DNA from: Cyprinodon diabolis
Taxonomy: Eukaryota > Chordata > Actinopteri > Cyprinodontiformes > Cyprinodontidae
Direction: 5' to 3'
Assembly (NCBI GenBank): GCA_030533445.1
Contig: CM060069.1
Location: forward strand, 1,892,756 to 1,956,755
DNA length: 64,000 bases
In this document: one piece after another, positions 1-14,511 of the stretch
How the letters are laid out: every line of letters begins with the position of its first letter
Numbering within the stretch: position 1 is the stretch's first letter
Notes under the pieces: model-generated
What the model was told of the DNA's origin: nothing
Databases searched by the model: none
What the model saw: the letters and a program-made list of their open reading frames with translations, nothing else
Program-made: the position numbers and the translations under genes

Positions 1-90
1 TTTATTTATAAAATAAAAATAGATAAAACCAAACTAAAAAGAAGAACTAGAAATTGACTCATTAGTTTTTGTGTTCCTGCTGCTTTCTTT
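1..90. other. AT-rich flank, nothing recognised
   Basis: AT-rich sequence before the first recognisable repeat. No coding potential or repeat family recognised. Confidence 0.5.
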
Positions 91-169
91 AATTTGTTCA
101 CAAAGATTTAAGGCTTGATTTGTTCAGAAATAAAGTCATAAAAAAGCAATAAAGCAGATTGTTATGAAC
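91..169. repeat. Left copy of an ~80-bp direct repeat
   Basis: About 79 bases are repeated in the same orientation at 1109-1187, with roughly nine in ten positions matching by eye. Both share the cores cacaaagatttaaggcttga and gaaataaagtcataaa and both end in gttatgaa. The two copies bracket the hAT-like repeat and the Rex1-like fragment. This is far longer than a normal target-site duplication. Confidence 0.75.
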
Positions 170-720
170 AGGGGTGGATTTAGGACATTTGTGGCCCAAG
201 GCAAAGACAGGCAGGGGACCCTCTGAGAAGACAATGGCAAATAAAACAGCCCCATTCTCCAGATAGAGAGATGTTACTAGAATAGACATCCATGATCTGT
301 TCTAGGTTGTGTCCCTCTCTTCTTGTCCCTTTTCTTGTTGTTTTCCTCTCTATGTTTTGTACTCAGTTGACTTTTCATGCTGTCTCTAAAGGAATGAAAG
401 ATTTTTTCCAAGCACTAAGCTCACTTAGCTGATTGCTCCTTCCTGTGTTTCCAAAAAGGCCAAAGTAAATAACCCAGTCCTTCTTTTCACTGTAGACAAG
501 CCATGATCTGCTTCTCTGTTCTCCATTTTTCATTTGGATGAAATAATAGCTGCATGAATCATGACAGCAGACAAGATAGAGGAGAGCAGGAGGCGGGGTT
601 ACCAATCTACTTGCTCTGGAGAGCAGAGTTCGCTGCTTTTAGATGTTGTCTCCAAAGTCTCCAGTAGCAGAAAAAAGTCTCTAGATTTGGCGCTAGGAGC
701 TTTTTAGAAATCAAAGTGCT
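169..720 (-). mobile_element. hAT-like interspersed repeat, family A, copy 1
   Basis: The left terminus caggggtggatttagg is a variant of the end seen at 13686 (inverted) and 22770 (inverted). The body, read on the minus strand, matches 20883-21033 plus 22377-22770 closely, so all three are one family. The first base follows gttatgaa, but a matching right-hand 8-bp duplication in the expected place was not found. No transposase frame is visible, so it is probably non-autonomous. Assignment to hAT rests on the look of the terminus only. Small open frames inside are not conserved between copies. Confidence 0.6.
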
Positions 721-724
721 AGAG

Positions 725-1080
725 GGGTCTGAAAAGTGGCTAAATATAGCGACTAAAGCGCTAAGGGCTCTCCTCATCCTCCGCAGGAAGTCCAAGCGCT
801 TCTGGGCCCTTTGGACCAGTGAGGTGGTGTTTCCAGTCCAGGTGAGGGTGTCTGTGATGAATGTGGTGCTGCTGACCACCTCTACAGCTGAGCTGTTGAT
901 GAGCAGTGGAGCGTGGTTAGGACGGTTCTTCCTGAAGTCCACCATCATCTCCTTGGTCTTCTCCACCTTCAGGATCAGGCTGTTATCTCTGCACCACCAG
1001 CTGCTCCACCTCCTCTCTGTAGTCCAGGTCGTGGTCATCTCTGATGGGGCCCACCACCGAGGTCTCCATAATGAAAGTCT
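725..1080 (-). pseudogene. Rex1-like non-LTR retrotransposon reverse transcriptase fragment
   Basis: Read on the minus strand, this encodes the region just after the RT catalytic box of Rex1/CR1-type LINEs. It contains a WCRDNSL-like turn, EKTKEMMVDFRKN, then HAPLLI, VEVVSSTTF, LTWTGNTTSLV and RAQKRLDFLRRMRRA. The FLGV motif expected after VSSTTF has lost residues. Only about 110 residues remain: the catalytic palm (YADD) and the endonuclease are missing, so it is inactive. It abuts family-A sequence at about 715, so it either truncated that copy or was joined to it by rearrangement. The clade call (Rex1 versus another CR1/L2-type LINE) is by motif recognition and is moderately sure. Confidence 0.75.
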
Positions 1081-1108
1081 TTAGACATTTGACCCATTAC
1101 ATTTTTTT

Positions 1109-1187
1109 AGTTTATTCACAAAGATTTAAGGCTTGATTTCCTTAGAAATAAAGTCATAAACAAACAATAAAGCAGACTGTTATGAAA
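1109..1187. repeat. Right copy of the ~80-bp direct repeat
   Basis: Matches 91-169 in the same orientation, with scattered substitutions (for example ccttag against gttcag in the middle). Confidence 0.75.
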
Positions 1188-3379
1188 CATTTAAGGTTAT
1201 TCTATTTCTTAATGCTTTTCTGACTACGTGGCCGTAAGTGAAAGTGAGTAAGTGAAAGTTGTTTAAAGGCAGCGGCGTGATTGATCTCACCTGCTTTCCA
1301 GAGCGCCGTGTGCCAACGTCTCATTTTTAAACTAAAATCCTAACAGACGACTGGAGGCGGCGGTGGATCCCGCTCACCTGCAGGAGACGTATCGACACAG
1401 GTTGATTTAGTGGATCTCCATCTGCGGCGAACGCCGCTCCGTTTGACAGAGCGTCACTTTATGACGGCGCCCGTGACGGATGGAGTTTTAGACCTTAATT
1501 TCTCTGTTTTTGTCAGAAAAGCTTTGCTGGCAGCCTGAATCACTCTCACAGAAGAGAGGGATAGAAATTGAATTTTCTCTCTGCCTCTGTGTATAAACTA
1601 GTAATTGAATATCATATTTATTCTGCTATTTATAAAGAGTGAGTGCTGTTAGCATTAGCTGTGCATTATCTGATTTTATTAGCTTTCCATGGGATGAATG
1701 ATGCTCTAAAGCCTCTCCTGGCTGCCAAATCTGCATTTGTGAGTCTGGGGACATTGAGGACATTAGAGTTAATCACTCTACGTTTGGCTGCCGATGGCCC
1801 CCGCTCCCCCTCCCCTGAAATATCCCTCCCATGGATAATGGCATTTCTGCCTCTCGCTTGTGAAGGTTGAACTCCCAACATGCTCATCAGGAGGACAAAC
1901 CTCCTCCCTGCGTCTAAGTTGGCAATTGTTTTGGGGAATGAATTATTTTAAAGTAAATTAGCCAGGATGCATGCTGGGACAGCCTGATTCGGAGCTTTGC
2001 AGAATCTCATTAAAAGCAGCTTTGTTACTTTGCAGCACTCCAGTAATGACATGCAGAAGGCCTCGCCTGGCACCGTCATAGGCCCTCTCATAATGGGCCT
2101 GATTCATGGCTCTTTGATTGCTGGGTAGAATTGGATTAAAGGATCATCTCGGCTCTTAAAGAGCGCTCTGAAATAAACGGTTCACCCATGTGTTTAACTC
2201 CAGAGACAACTACACACTTCCCTCCTGCTTTGCATACATTTAGCAGCGGACAAGGAGAGTCAAAGTCAATTAAAGAATAATGCTGAACGATGAAAAAAAA
2301 GCTGCTCCACCCAAAACAAAGAAAAAGCAGGTAGCAGTTAAATCTATCAGTCTATCCATCTGTCTGTCCGTCCAAGTATAAAGTTGGTGGAGGGACGACC
2401 TTGGCCCCTCAGGACCAGTCAAAGGGACGTTAAATTCTTCAGGCCGCCAACAGCTTTGGATATTTCCAGGCTCTCAACCGCAGGCCTTAAAGTTCAATTC
2501 AGATTTTTTGGTGAAATCTGTTTTTTTTTTGGCATAACTTTCACATTTCCAAATTTATGAACCTTGTATCTCCTGTGTGAACTGCATTCATACGGCTTAA
2601 GTCTCCCGCTGCGCAGTAGAGGACGCAATGACATCACAACCAGTAAGAGTGGACGGTAGTGCCGGAGCGTATCTAGCGATATTTCCCAACTTCAATCTTT
2701 TCAATATGGTTAAAAAATAAAGACAGCTCTCTGCATCATCGCCCGGCGTTTTTTTTTCAGCTTCTGAAACATGTCAGAGCGACCTGTGGTGATTTTTGGT
2801 CTAATCACAGAGTTAATTTGGAGTAACATTACTGTTTCAAATTTGAAAATAAAAAACACAAATGAAAAAACATCTCAGTCAAAAGAGGGTTCTTAAACTT
2901 TGCTGTTTTCTCACATTGTACGTCTTCAATTATTTGTTTCAAAAATTATCTTTTTATACTTAATTTTTCTCCATTTTATTTTTTAAAAACTGTTTTTTTT
3001 TTGGTCAATATTTTCAAACGTGTCTTTTCCAGAGTTACGGATTGCTTCTTTCTTATCTTCCGCAGTGATGAAGGCAGATGTTTTTCTATTGGTCGGCTGG
3101 ACGTTAGCAAAATCATTTCTATTGGTCGTCAATGAAGAGCAGAAATTGTGATCTGATCAATGAAATATGAAAACAATGCAAAATGTAAAACTCATTTTCA
3201 AAAAGAAATTGAAAAAATAAAATCTCAAAGTAGAAAACATTAAAAAAAAAAAGAAATATTTCCTTTATAGTAGTCATAGTTAAAGAGAGCGTTACGTTTA
3301 CCGCGGACTGTTCTGCTCCATCGTCCCTCATAAAATGTGCCGTAAAGAATTATAAGTGTATTTACTCTTACTTTGAGCA
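1188..3379. other. Unassigned sequence, possible conserved non-coding DNA
   Basis: No gene is supported. The short open frames have no recognisable domain. The part around 1640-2280 has balanced composition, CATTAA and AATTAG cores and no repeat signature, and could be conserved non-coding DNA. The part from about 2500 to 3380 is very AT-rich with homopolymer runs and looks like decayed repeat. No splice-bounded exon was recognised. Confidence 0.4.
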
Positions 3380-3570
3380 GGATAAATAAGATGATCTACC
3401 AATAAAATTAGTATTTTTACTCTTGAAATAAGATAATTAAAAAATATGCACTTGGAATAAGAAAATAATTTTTCATTATTTTAAAGTCTCACGTAACTCA
3501 TCCATTCAAGACAAAATGCACTGATTTTAAGAAAAAATATGACTTATTTAGATTTCAATTTTCTGCAGTG
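3380..3570. mobile_element. CACTA/EnSpm-like terminal fragment
   Basis: AT-rich sequence ending in ttttctgcagtg, the inverse of a CACTG start. It carries the aagaaaaaatatgactta and ataagat-type subterminal words common to non-autonomous CACTA elements of fish, similar in style to 56385-57434. No left end was found, so this is one terminus of a decayed copy. No transposase is present. Confidence 0.45.
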
Positions 3571-3625
3571 TGAGTCTGACTTCCTGCCTGCTCCTTCAGG
3601 GTCTTAGACATCGACGTGTTCTAGC

Positions 3626-4429
3626 TGTCATGATTTAATTCTAAGATCTGACCCACATGCAGGAAACCAAACAGAGAAACCAAGGGAAGGTTTAACAGGT
3701 TTATTGAGAACTGGTAGAGATGGGTCCAGTGCTGCTCTGAACACTGGCGAACCGGGACTGAAAAGTGAAGGGGAAGTTCCTGCGATTAGTTCAGGCTCAG
3801 TGGAAAATTTGAGCTTCGATTTACAAAGGGAATAAAGGCAACGGAACTCACATTTCCAGTAAAAGGAGTCTTTCTCTGAATCCAGTCCGTGTGGATTGTT
3901 CCAGAAATCGACTTGCTTGTTGGAGGGCGGACAGGGTTTACCCAGGTTGAGGTGTTATCTTGAGGAATGGAGGATCTGACTGCCACTTAGATTTCCTATG
4001 GTACTTGAACGGTTTCTTGAGATGAATCCCCTGCTCAGTGTGAAGCCCAAACAAGTCTTGGGGAAAAGTTGATCCAAACTTCCAGTTTTATTCCCCAGCT
4101 CAGTTTGAAGCTCAGACGATTCTTCCAGGGGGAGAAGGTCCAAAACATCCAGTTTGCAGGATGACTTCCTGCCAAGAGGCAAAGACAAAAAACAACAAGG
4201 TTAAGACTCAGGTGACAAAACTCAGACTGAGTCAGCAAAACTCAGCTTGGCTAGAGTACCCAAAACTGGCAAACACTCTGGCGTCGAGGTAGTGGCAGTC
4301 AGCAGCTTAAGAGTCCTCCGGTAATGAGGCAACCATCCGCAGGTGTGTGAGAGGACCAACGAGAACCAGGGGCCACCTGGTGGTGGAGGAAAACAGAAAA
4401 CACAGCCCACACAAACTGCATTGCTAACA
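3626..4429 (-). mobile_element. Solo LTR, family LTR-1, minus orientation
   Basis: Begins tgtcatga and ends gctaaca, close to the TG...CA form, flanked by the near-duplicate ctagc / ctagt. The body matches the inverse of 27640-28642 and, in the same orientation, 44665-45428: shared blocks include acccacatgcag, a tttattga box (inverse of an AATAAA signal) and the ttcaggctcagtgg block. About 800 bp with no internal gag-pol sequence on either side, so it is a solo LTR left by recombination. It resembles fish Ty3/Gypsy LTRs, but with no internal region the superfamily is an inference. Confidence 0.75.
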
Positions 4430-5030
4430 CTAGTCCATCATCTGTCAGAAGCAGACTTTATGTGTCTTCATTCTGATTGGTGTGTGTGTGTGTGTAGGGG
4501 GGGGGGGGGGATGCTGTCCGTCAGGCTGTGGGAATCACCACTTTGACTTGACTGGTTTGGATCTGCGATGAAATGGAGGTCGCACCAATGACAGGGTCAG
4601 CATGAATGAATGCTGGCCACCAAATGTCCCTTTAATGCCTTTGTTCTGTGTGGTCAGAACATTTTTATTTCTCTTTACTCATATATGTAGTTATGCTATT
4701 TATCCATTAAAACATATTTTTCCTCAGTTTGTTTCACCTGCAAGGCTGAGAAAATGTCTGAGTGGGGGGGGTGTTTAGACAAAACGTACTGATTCCCATG
4801 ACTAACCAAATATTTTCTCAAGGTTTGTTAAAGTGCCCTTAATTTGTTTTGACTCTGACACAACCTTTACAGTTTTTTCATCAACATAAGTGAGTCTGAG
4901 GTAAACTGAATTTAAAGCTAAACTGCTTGAAACACAAACAGCCTCACTTTCTACTTCACACCCTGACGTAGCAGCTAAGTCTATCCTGATCTTTACAGGA
5001 TGTTCTGCACATGTAACTATGTATGCTATG
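4430..5030. repeat. Unassigned sequence with a (TG)n and G-run tract
   Basis: Contains a short (tg)n run followed by a run of G near 4479-4510 and a second G run near 4764-4771. The rest shows no gene or repeat family I recognise. Confidence 0.6.
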
Positions 5031-5839
5031 GGTATGCTGGTCTGATGAGGTATGCTGGTCTGACGAGGTATGCTGGTCTGACGAGGTATGCTGGTCTGAT
5101 GAGGTATGCTGATCTGACGAGGTATGCTGGTCTGATGAGGTATGCTGGTCTGACGAGGTATGCTGATCTGATGAGGTATGCTGGTCTGACGAGGTATGCT
5201 GATCTGACGAGGTATGCTGGTCTGATGAGGTATGCTGGTCTGACGAGGTATGCTGGTCTGATGAGGTATGCTGGTCTGACGAGGTATGCTGATCTGACGA
5301 GGTATGCTGGTCTGACGAGGTATGCCGGTCTGACGAGGTATGCCGGTCTGACGAGGTATGCCGATCTGACGAGGTATGCTGGTCTGATGAGGTATGCTGA
5401 TCTGACGAGGTATGCTGGTCTGATGAGGTATGCTGGTCTGACGAGGTATGCTGGTCTGACGAGGTATGCTGATCTGACGAGGTATGCTGATCTGACGAGG
5501 TATGCTGGTCTGACGAGGTATGCTGGTCTGATGAGGTATGCTGATCTGATGAGGTATGCTGGTCTGACGAGGTATGCTGATCTGACAAGGTATGCTGGTC
5601 TGATGAGGTATGCTGATCTGACGAGGTATGCTGGTCTGATGAGGTATGCTGGTCTGACGAGGTATGCTGGTCTGATGAGGTATGCTGATCTGATGAGGTA
5701 TGCTGGTCTGACGAGGTATGCTGATCTGACAAGGTATGCTGGTCTGATGAGGTATGCTGATCTGACGAGGTATGCTGGTCTGATGAGGTATGCTAGTCTG
5801 ACGAGGTATGCTGGTCTGATGAGGTATGCTGATCTGACA
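5031..5839. repeat. 18-bp minisatellite, about 45 copies
   Basis: Tandem copies of ggtatgctggtctgacga with variable sites: tgatga for tgacga, gatctg for ggtctg, and gccgg or gccga in three or so adjacent units near 5325-5370. Because 18 is a multiple of three and the unit lacks stops in several frames, long open frames exist on both strands (347 residues on minus across 4802-5845, 356 on plus across 5000-6070). These encode hexapeptide repeats such as YAGLTR or SIPRQT. They have no known domain and are best seen as a by-product of the repeat. Confidence 0.93.
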
Positions 5840-8569
<2,730 letters not shown>

Positions 8570-9025
8570 TATCAGCTGATCTGCTGCCATCACTACCTTA
8601 GATTATAGATGATGGAGATTGGCCTGTTTTTCAGTGTTTAGACCTATTTCTCTCCATGACTGTAGCGCTGTGCTCAGCTTCTACTGGGACTAACTGGATG
8701 ATCTCCCTTCATACTTTGACAGGAAAACTGGCCCAGAGCACGTCTGATTTATTGTTTCTTTTCCAGACGAAGCTACCTGTATAGCTAGTGTACCATTAGC
8801 TTTTCTAACATAGAAATTATTTATAGATCATTGCTTCTATGCTTCTTTTTCTATGCCTGCTTCTGTCTCCTTGAACCCCAGTGGGCCTCAGCAGATGGCC
8901 GCTCACACTGAGCCTGGTTCTGCTGGAGGTTTCTTCCTGTTCAAAGGGAGTTTTTCCTCTCCACTGTCGCTACAAGCATGCTTAGTGTGAGGGATTGCTG
9001 AAGAGTCAATATCTGATGTCTCCTC
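8570..9025 (+). mobile_element. Diverged L2 LINE 3' UTR fragment
   Basis: Carries the blocks of the L2 3' UTR seen at 52014-52740 (inverted there): gatggagattggcctgtttt, ctgcttctgtctccttgaac, tcacactgagcctggttctg, gtttttcctctccactgtcg and agcatgcttagtgtgaggga. The middle and the ends differ from the other copies, so this is an older fragment. It is non-coding. Confidence 0.8.
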
Positions 9026-11637
9026 CTGCTCATCCAGCAAGTAGCTTAGTTTACATCGCTCTTAGGGAAACTGGAAAAGCAGAAATTTGTTGAAGCTTTA
9101 AAAAAAATCAGAATAATCAGAGGAAATATTAAAACTTCTTTAAACAAATCAAAGTGAAAACCCTCCAGATCAGCAGTTCTACCTGAGGAAGTTCCTTTCA
9201 TCGACGCCACGGTGGTTCTAGAAAAGTGATAACGTCAAAAACTGCATCTTTCGAAAATACTTAGACTTTAAATGTCTGATAAAAATAGATTCAAAGCTTT
9301 TATTAAAAGAAAACTGTTTCTGATTTCTATGTTTACAGATTGTTTCTGAGTAAAGATCCAATGCTGAGAAATGGCATATTTAATACATTTAATCATATTT
9401 TATTGTTTATTTTGGTAATAGTTATAAAAAGATAAATACATCAAATGAAATCCGTCTTAAAACGTGGTCAGAAAATGTATTTTCTCTTATTTCATATATT
9501 AATTTATCCTATTTACTCACGATAAAAGTTTTTACTCAGTCTGTTTAACCTGTTAGGCCACATGATGCCTGATTGAGGGTGTTTATAGACAGACTTCTTC
9601 CATAATAAGCCAGATTCTTTCTCAGCTTTATTCATAACATGTTACAGTTTAACCAAAGTGTAATTTGCTTTGACTCTGACTACTTTCCATTGTTGTCAGT
9701 AAGGAGGAACGAACGCTGCGCAGATCAGAACAGGGACTGATTACAGTTCAATAATGAAGAACTGTTCTTCGTTTGCAAAGATAAAAATAAAGTGCAAACT
9801 GTGTGAAATCTATCGATCTCTGTTTATTTAACTGGAGCAAATAGTTGAATACTTTTTTCCCACGACAAACGTTAAAAGAAAGAGATCTGTTCTGACATGT
9901 GGATGCAGGAAAATGAGTGAAATGATGAGTTGATTATCGAAGCAGCTGTTGATGAATTCTCTGTGGCTAATAGTCACAGCTGTAATGATGGGAGGGGGGG
10001 GGGGGCGTCATGGTGTGAAGCCTGACTTCCTTCCTCTGGCTTCTTCCAGCTGAGTTTCTGGGGCCCTTTGCTCCATCCTTTCCATCTCTGTCAAAGCCGA
10101 ATGCAGAGCAGCCTGTGCTTCTTTTAATTTACTATGTGAATGATTGCATAGCTCATTGGCTGGCCATTGTCTGGCTGATGGATTTAATTAAGTTGGGATT
10201 AATCACGGCAGGTGATATTTAATGTTTGGGATGAAGGAGCAGGGGAGCGTCCACTGATGCTGGAATCACACAGGATCGTCCCAGATTAATGTACCTTCAT
10301 GACAGAGGTTAAAAAAGAGATTTCAAACACATTACCTCCTGGCCTCGCCTTGCTTTTCTCCATTTTTTCCACATCACAGCCTGCTGGTTTAGCCCCGCCT
10401 CCCTGACGGCTCTCTGTGCTCAGGATGACTTATTTTAGATGTTTCAGAGGTAAAATGTTTGCTCTCAGCAGAGAAAGTCTCCATAAATCTGATCCAATGT
10501 TAAACATGTCCAATCATCATCATCATCATCATCAGCAAGCATCCGCCTGCAGTGACGCCACGCTAAAGGGGGAGGAGTCACATTAGACAAAATGTACAGA
10601 TGCATCATATTTTAAGATAAAATCCAGGGATTAAGTTTTCTTTTATTGATATGTTTGTTATATAAATCACTATTTTTTGGTTGAGCTTTATAATTTTTTT
10701 CTTCTCTTTAATCATTTAGAAAAGCAGAAACTAAATGTTTTTCTTCTCCTTTCTTCTTTCTCCATTAAACAACAGATGAACAGACATAAAAAACACCAAA
10801 CATTTACAGAAGCCATCATGAAGGAGCCTTAAAACAAATGTTTGGTTAGAAAGCAAAAGAAAGCAGCTAAAAAATAAAAAAAATGTATAAACAAATAATG
10901 TAATTATTATTGAAAACAGAAATGTATAGTAAATAAGTACATGTACTTTATACTTAAGTATTTTTTTTTTCCAGGATCTGTATTTTATTGAGATTTTTTT
11001 TTTTAATGCAAACTTTTATTTGTTCCAGTAGGTACCAGGTTTCCTTTTAGGTCTTTACTAAAAAGTCATTTATGTTTACAGTTTCTACTAATTAAATTAT
11101 GACCAGAATTGATCATAGAAGGATTTATCATCTAAAGCTGATAAAGCAAAGTTACAGCTAAATCAATCTGCATTATTGGTGGTAAAATGGAAGGAAATCA
11201 TTTTTGTTTAACCTCTGAGTAATTTTAACACAATGCATTTTTATTTCTTCTAACTATGGAGAGTAGAAACATTTCATTGGGTTCTTATTGAAGCCAGAGA
11301 TGTGGATGGATGTCCTTCTACACGCTGGCTTTTCTCTTTAGACACTGATTGAATACCAGGATTTCTTAGGGATAAAGCAGCAAAGTAGTTTCAATCTGAA
11401 AAACTCATACAGATAAAAAAGACAAGTAGAAGAAATTTATTGATATAATTACTTCAGACTCAGACCTCAGCAGGAAACATAGCAAAGAATTTTGCTTTGA
11501 TCTGGATGAACAGGAGCAAAGAACAGGGCTGTTTCCCCCCCAGGCCTGAAACTGGTGGTGGAGTGGAGATGGATGGAGTTGGTCAGTCTGTAGACTGCTG
11601 GTTAGAGAGACGGTCTGCTGAGCTTTATGGGGAGATC
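9026..11637. other. Unassigned sequence with small simple repeats
   Basis: No coding region recognised. It contains a G run near 9992-10005, an (ATC)n run at about 10513-10535, and a ttaatttactatgtgaatga-type block around 10110-10230 that could be conserved non-coding DNA. The AT-rich interval 10600-11450 looks like decayed repeat. Confidence 0.4.
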
Positions 11638-11815
11638 CAGTGGACTGCGTGAGCTGATACTAGAGCTGCACTCAGGGACCTGAGAGAACCTGTCCATGAT
11701 GAGCAAGCATGAAGCGACAGTGGAGAGGAAAACTCCCCCTAGGGAAGAAACTTCTAGCAGAACCAGGCTCAACATGGCGGTCTTCTGCCGAATCGGTTGA
11801 GATGAAACAGGGAGG
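11638..11815 (-). mobile_element. Old L2 3' UTR remnant, minus orientation
   Basis: Shares gcgacagtggagaggaaaac, gaagaaac and agcagaaccaggctca with the inverted L2 tails at 16280-16558 and 50764-51255, but with many changes in between. Boundaries are approximate. Confidence 0.65.
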
Positions 11816-12336
11816 AATGACGCTCTGATGAAGCTTTAGCTACAATGATCGAGGAGGGGCTGGAGGGGGGAGGAAAAGGGGTCATCTGATAGACGTCCGA
11901 CCGCTGCCTGCGCTTTGGTTGGCAGACCGAGATGTGAATTGGGAAACCTTTTAAGATGAACTATTGATGCTGATTGGGCTTCGTGGAGGTGTGGTTCAGA
12001 GCTGATTGGCTCGTGAAGGAGGGGGATGAAGGTACAGTAATGATCTCTTCAGATAAACTTCTGCCTAAGCTCCATTAAAAAGAACAGTTTGCCGTTCTTT
12101 TTTCTGTACCAAAACACGCAGCAGTGGTAGATTTAATTTCCTTATAATTGGAAACAATTTTCGTAATAGATTTAACTACTTTCCTTATCAGTGATTTTCA
12201 CTTTTACCAAAGAGGATTTCTGTAAAAGCTTTTTTTACTTTAACTTAGTTAGTTTTGGGAATTTTATACACCTTTAGTTAGATATAGAAAGACATGTTCA
12301 TCTCACATAGTTTGTGATACAGAGTTTTGTGATAAA
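11816..12336. other. Unassigned sequence
   Basis: No gene or repeat family recognised. A small inverted repeat (aaaagaac / gttctttt near 12077-12101) is probably chance. Confidence 0.4.
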
Positions 12337-13010
12337 AGAAACACAAATACTAACCAAATGTGTTCCTAACAATAAATGGAAACAAATGCTGAGCCTCATA
12401 AGCCTAGCGCCATTCTCCCCGCTTTACAAGCTAAATCAATGGGAACTACTAGACACATCTGCAATCAACAACAATTATTGAAGATTTCCAGAGGACTTCA
12501 CCATTGAAATTCACCAGAGCTATAGTGAAACTGACAATGCCCACGTGCATGGCAGCTGGATGCTGGAATACATCGGGGAAAAGTGAAAAAAAAAGAGTTA
12601 TTCCACCTTTCTGATTCCTGATCCTCCACGGACGGGTTGGTCGTTGGATCGCCAACTTGAAGAGGGAGGATTTGCCATCGAACTTCTGGCCAGAGAAAAA
12701 ACCCGTAATATGTAGCCAACATTTGGAAGAAGAATGTTTTCAAGATGACTTGGATAATAGCGCGTTGTGACAAACACCAGATACAGCACTGGGACTTGAT
12801 CAACAGCCGATACCGCACCGTGACAATGTCACTAACCAGTAGGTGGCAGTAGTGTTCTTTGACAAACATGGATGCCTCCAGTAAAGCACATTCACATTGA
12901 AATGACTCTGAATTAAAAACACTGATCATTTATTGAACAGGATGGAATCATTTCAGATTTAAAGAACTTTCAGAAGTTTGAATTCTGAATATGAGCGACT
13001 TTTCCTTTAA
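12337..13010. repeat. Interspersed repeat, family B (long copy)
   Basis: Bases 12337-12547 match 46717-46930 inverted, and 12690-13010 match 25761-26081 with only two differences in 321 aligned bases. The three pieces therefore define one repeat family of about 670 bp. The minus strand keeps an 80-residue frame starting near 12929 that is identical in both 3' copies. It has no recognisable domain and starts MISVFNSESFQC. No terminal inverted repeat or clear target duplication was found, so the class is unknown. Confidence 0.75.
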
Positions 13011-13514
13011 AACTGAATTAACTTAGATATATATAAAACTTACTGAAACGTGTTCCTGTTCAGTCAGTTGATTAAAAGTAATCCTACAGAGCAAGGGTGT
13101 AACTTTGTGTTGAAAGTTGGTGGGGACGGCTCATAAGGAAAGGGAGCTGCCCGCGCAACGCCTTTTTTTTTGTTGGAAAGGATAAAGCCAAAAAAATGTG
13201 AATAACATTTATCAATTTAATGCTTACAGTTGAAAACATAACTGTTACAATATTCACTTATATATTTTGTGCAAAAAATATCACATAAATCTAAACAGAC
13301 AGTACAAATCAAAGAAATCAAATAAATATATCAATTTTGTAGAACATTTATTGACGGTCAATTTTAGGTCACTTTTTAAAATTAATTTACTTTTAAACCA
13401 GGACTCGGACAAGATCTTATGGGTTATAGTTAATATAACTAATCCTTATTTGTGCACATTAATTATGTTTTTGATAAAAATCCTTTGGCTAAAATGCCAT
13501 CAGAACGCTGATAA

Positions 13515-13686
13515 ACAGAGAGGAAAAAGGGACAAGAAGAGAGGGACAAAACTTAGAACAAATAATGAATGTCTATTCTATTAACATTTCTCTATCTGTA
13601 GAATGGGTCTGTTTTATGGGTTTTCTTCTCAGGGGGCCCCCTGCCTGTCTCTGCCTAGGGCCCCAAATTTCCTAAATCCGCCCCTG
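13515..13686 (+). mobile_element. Family A right-end fragment nested in the hAT element
   Basis: Matches 22600-22770: the agggacaagaagagaggga block, the gtctattct...aacatttctctatct block, the gggccccctgcctgtct block, and the end aaatccgcccctg. The terminus is preserved but the left part is missing. Confidence 0.8.
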
Positions 13687-13739
13687 AGGGTATCAATACT
13701 GATTTGATAGAATCTGGGAGAGCGGACCATGTTCAACCA

Positions 13740-13850
13740 TCCATTTTCTTTAACCTTATCCCTCAGTGGGATCAGGAGGTGCTGGTGCATATCTCTAGCC
13801 GTTCTGGGTGAGAGGTGGGATCACCCTGGACAGGTCACCAGTCTGTCAGT
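13740..13850. mobile_element. Short retroposon-like insertion with 11-bp target duplication
   Basis: A 111-bp insert bounded by perfect copies of atgttcaacca (13729-13739 and 13851-13861). The interior carries the gagaggtgggatcaccctgg and acaggtcaccagtctgtc blocks that recur widely in teleost repeats. A duplication of 11 bp suggests target-primed insertion, as for a 5'-truncated LINE tail or a SINE, rather than a DNA transposon. No RNA polymerase III promoter boxes are obvious. Confidence 0.8.
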
Positions 13851-14511
13851 ATGTTCAACCAGCTTAAAAGTAGTCGCTAATCAGATTTATTATTTGCACT
13901 TTTACTAAGTGAACTTTCTAACTCCCTTAAATCTGAAATTCCAATGCCAAAATTGTTTAAATCTTTTATCTTTGGACCCCCTGCAGAGTGACGTCACACC
14001 TGCAAGATCCTATCCTTACCTCCCTGCTAGATTGCAAAAAGCAGCTTGCTCATGAGTTGTCAACATAACACGCTAAATCTTAAATGTACGTGTTCATATA
14101 AAAGAAAAAGGGGCGCAGTGCTTGCTACTGAATGTCAACACTATGACAACTATATAACAAGGTCAGGAAAAAGCTTTAAGTGAAGCCGGGATTAAAACAG
14201 TAGCTACAAGAAGCTTCAAATAAAAGGTGTTCTTTATGTTCAACCTAAACACCAACTCCGATAGACCATCAGTAGAGCAGGTGTTTAAATTAATCAATCA
14301 CTGCTGCGAGAGCTTATAGCAGTGAAAGCTAATATACCACAGCCATCACTTAATAAACGCAAAATAAACAACCCTCTAAAAACGGAAAACTCTAATGGAC
14401 TGAAAGTCCTGTTTTTTATGGGGGAAATTATTTGCGTGTGTTTTAATATAATTCTGATATATTGGCGCTGTTGTCTGTTTCTATGGCAACGATACTGAAT
14501 GTAGTGTAGCT

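Noticed and set aside
12077..12105. Hairpin followed by a T run, like a bacterial terminator
   Set aside because: Vertebrate context, no adjacent gene, short AT-rich stem; likely chance.
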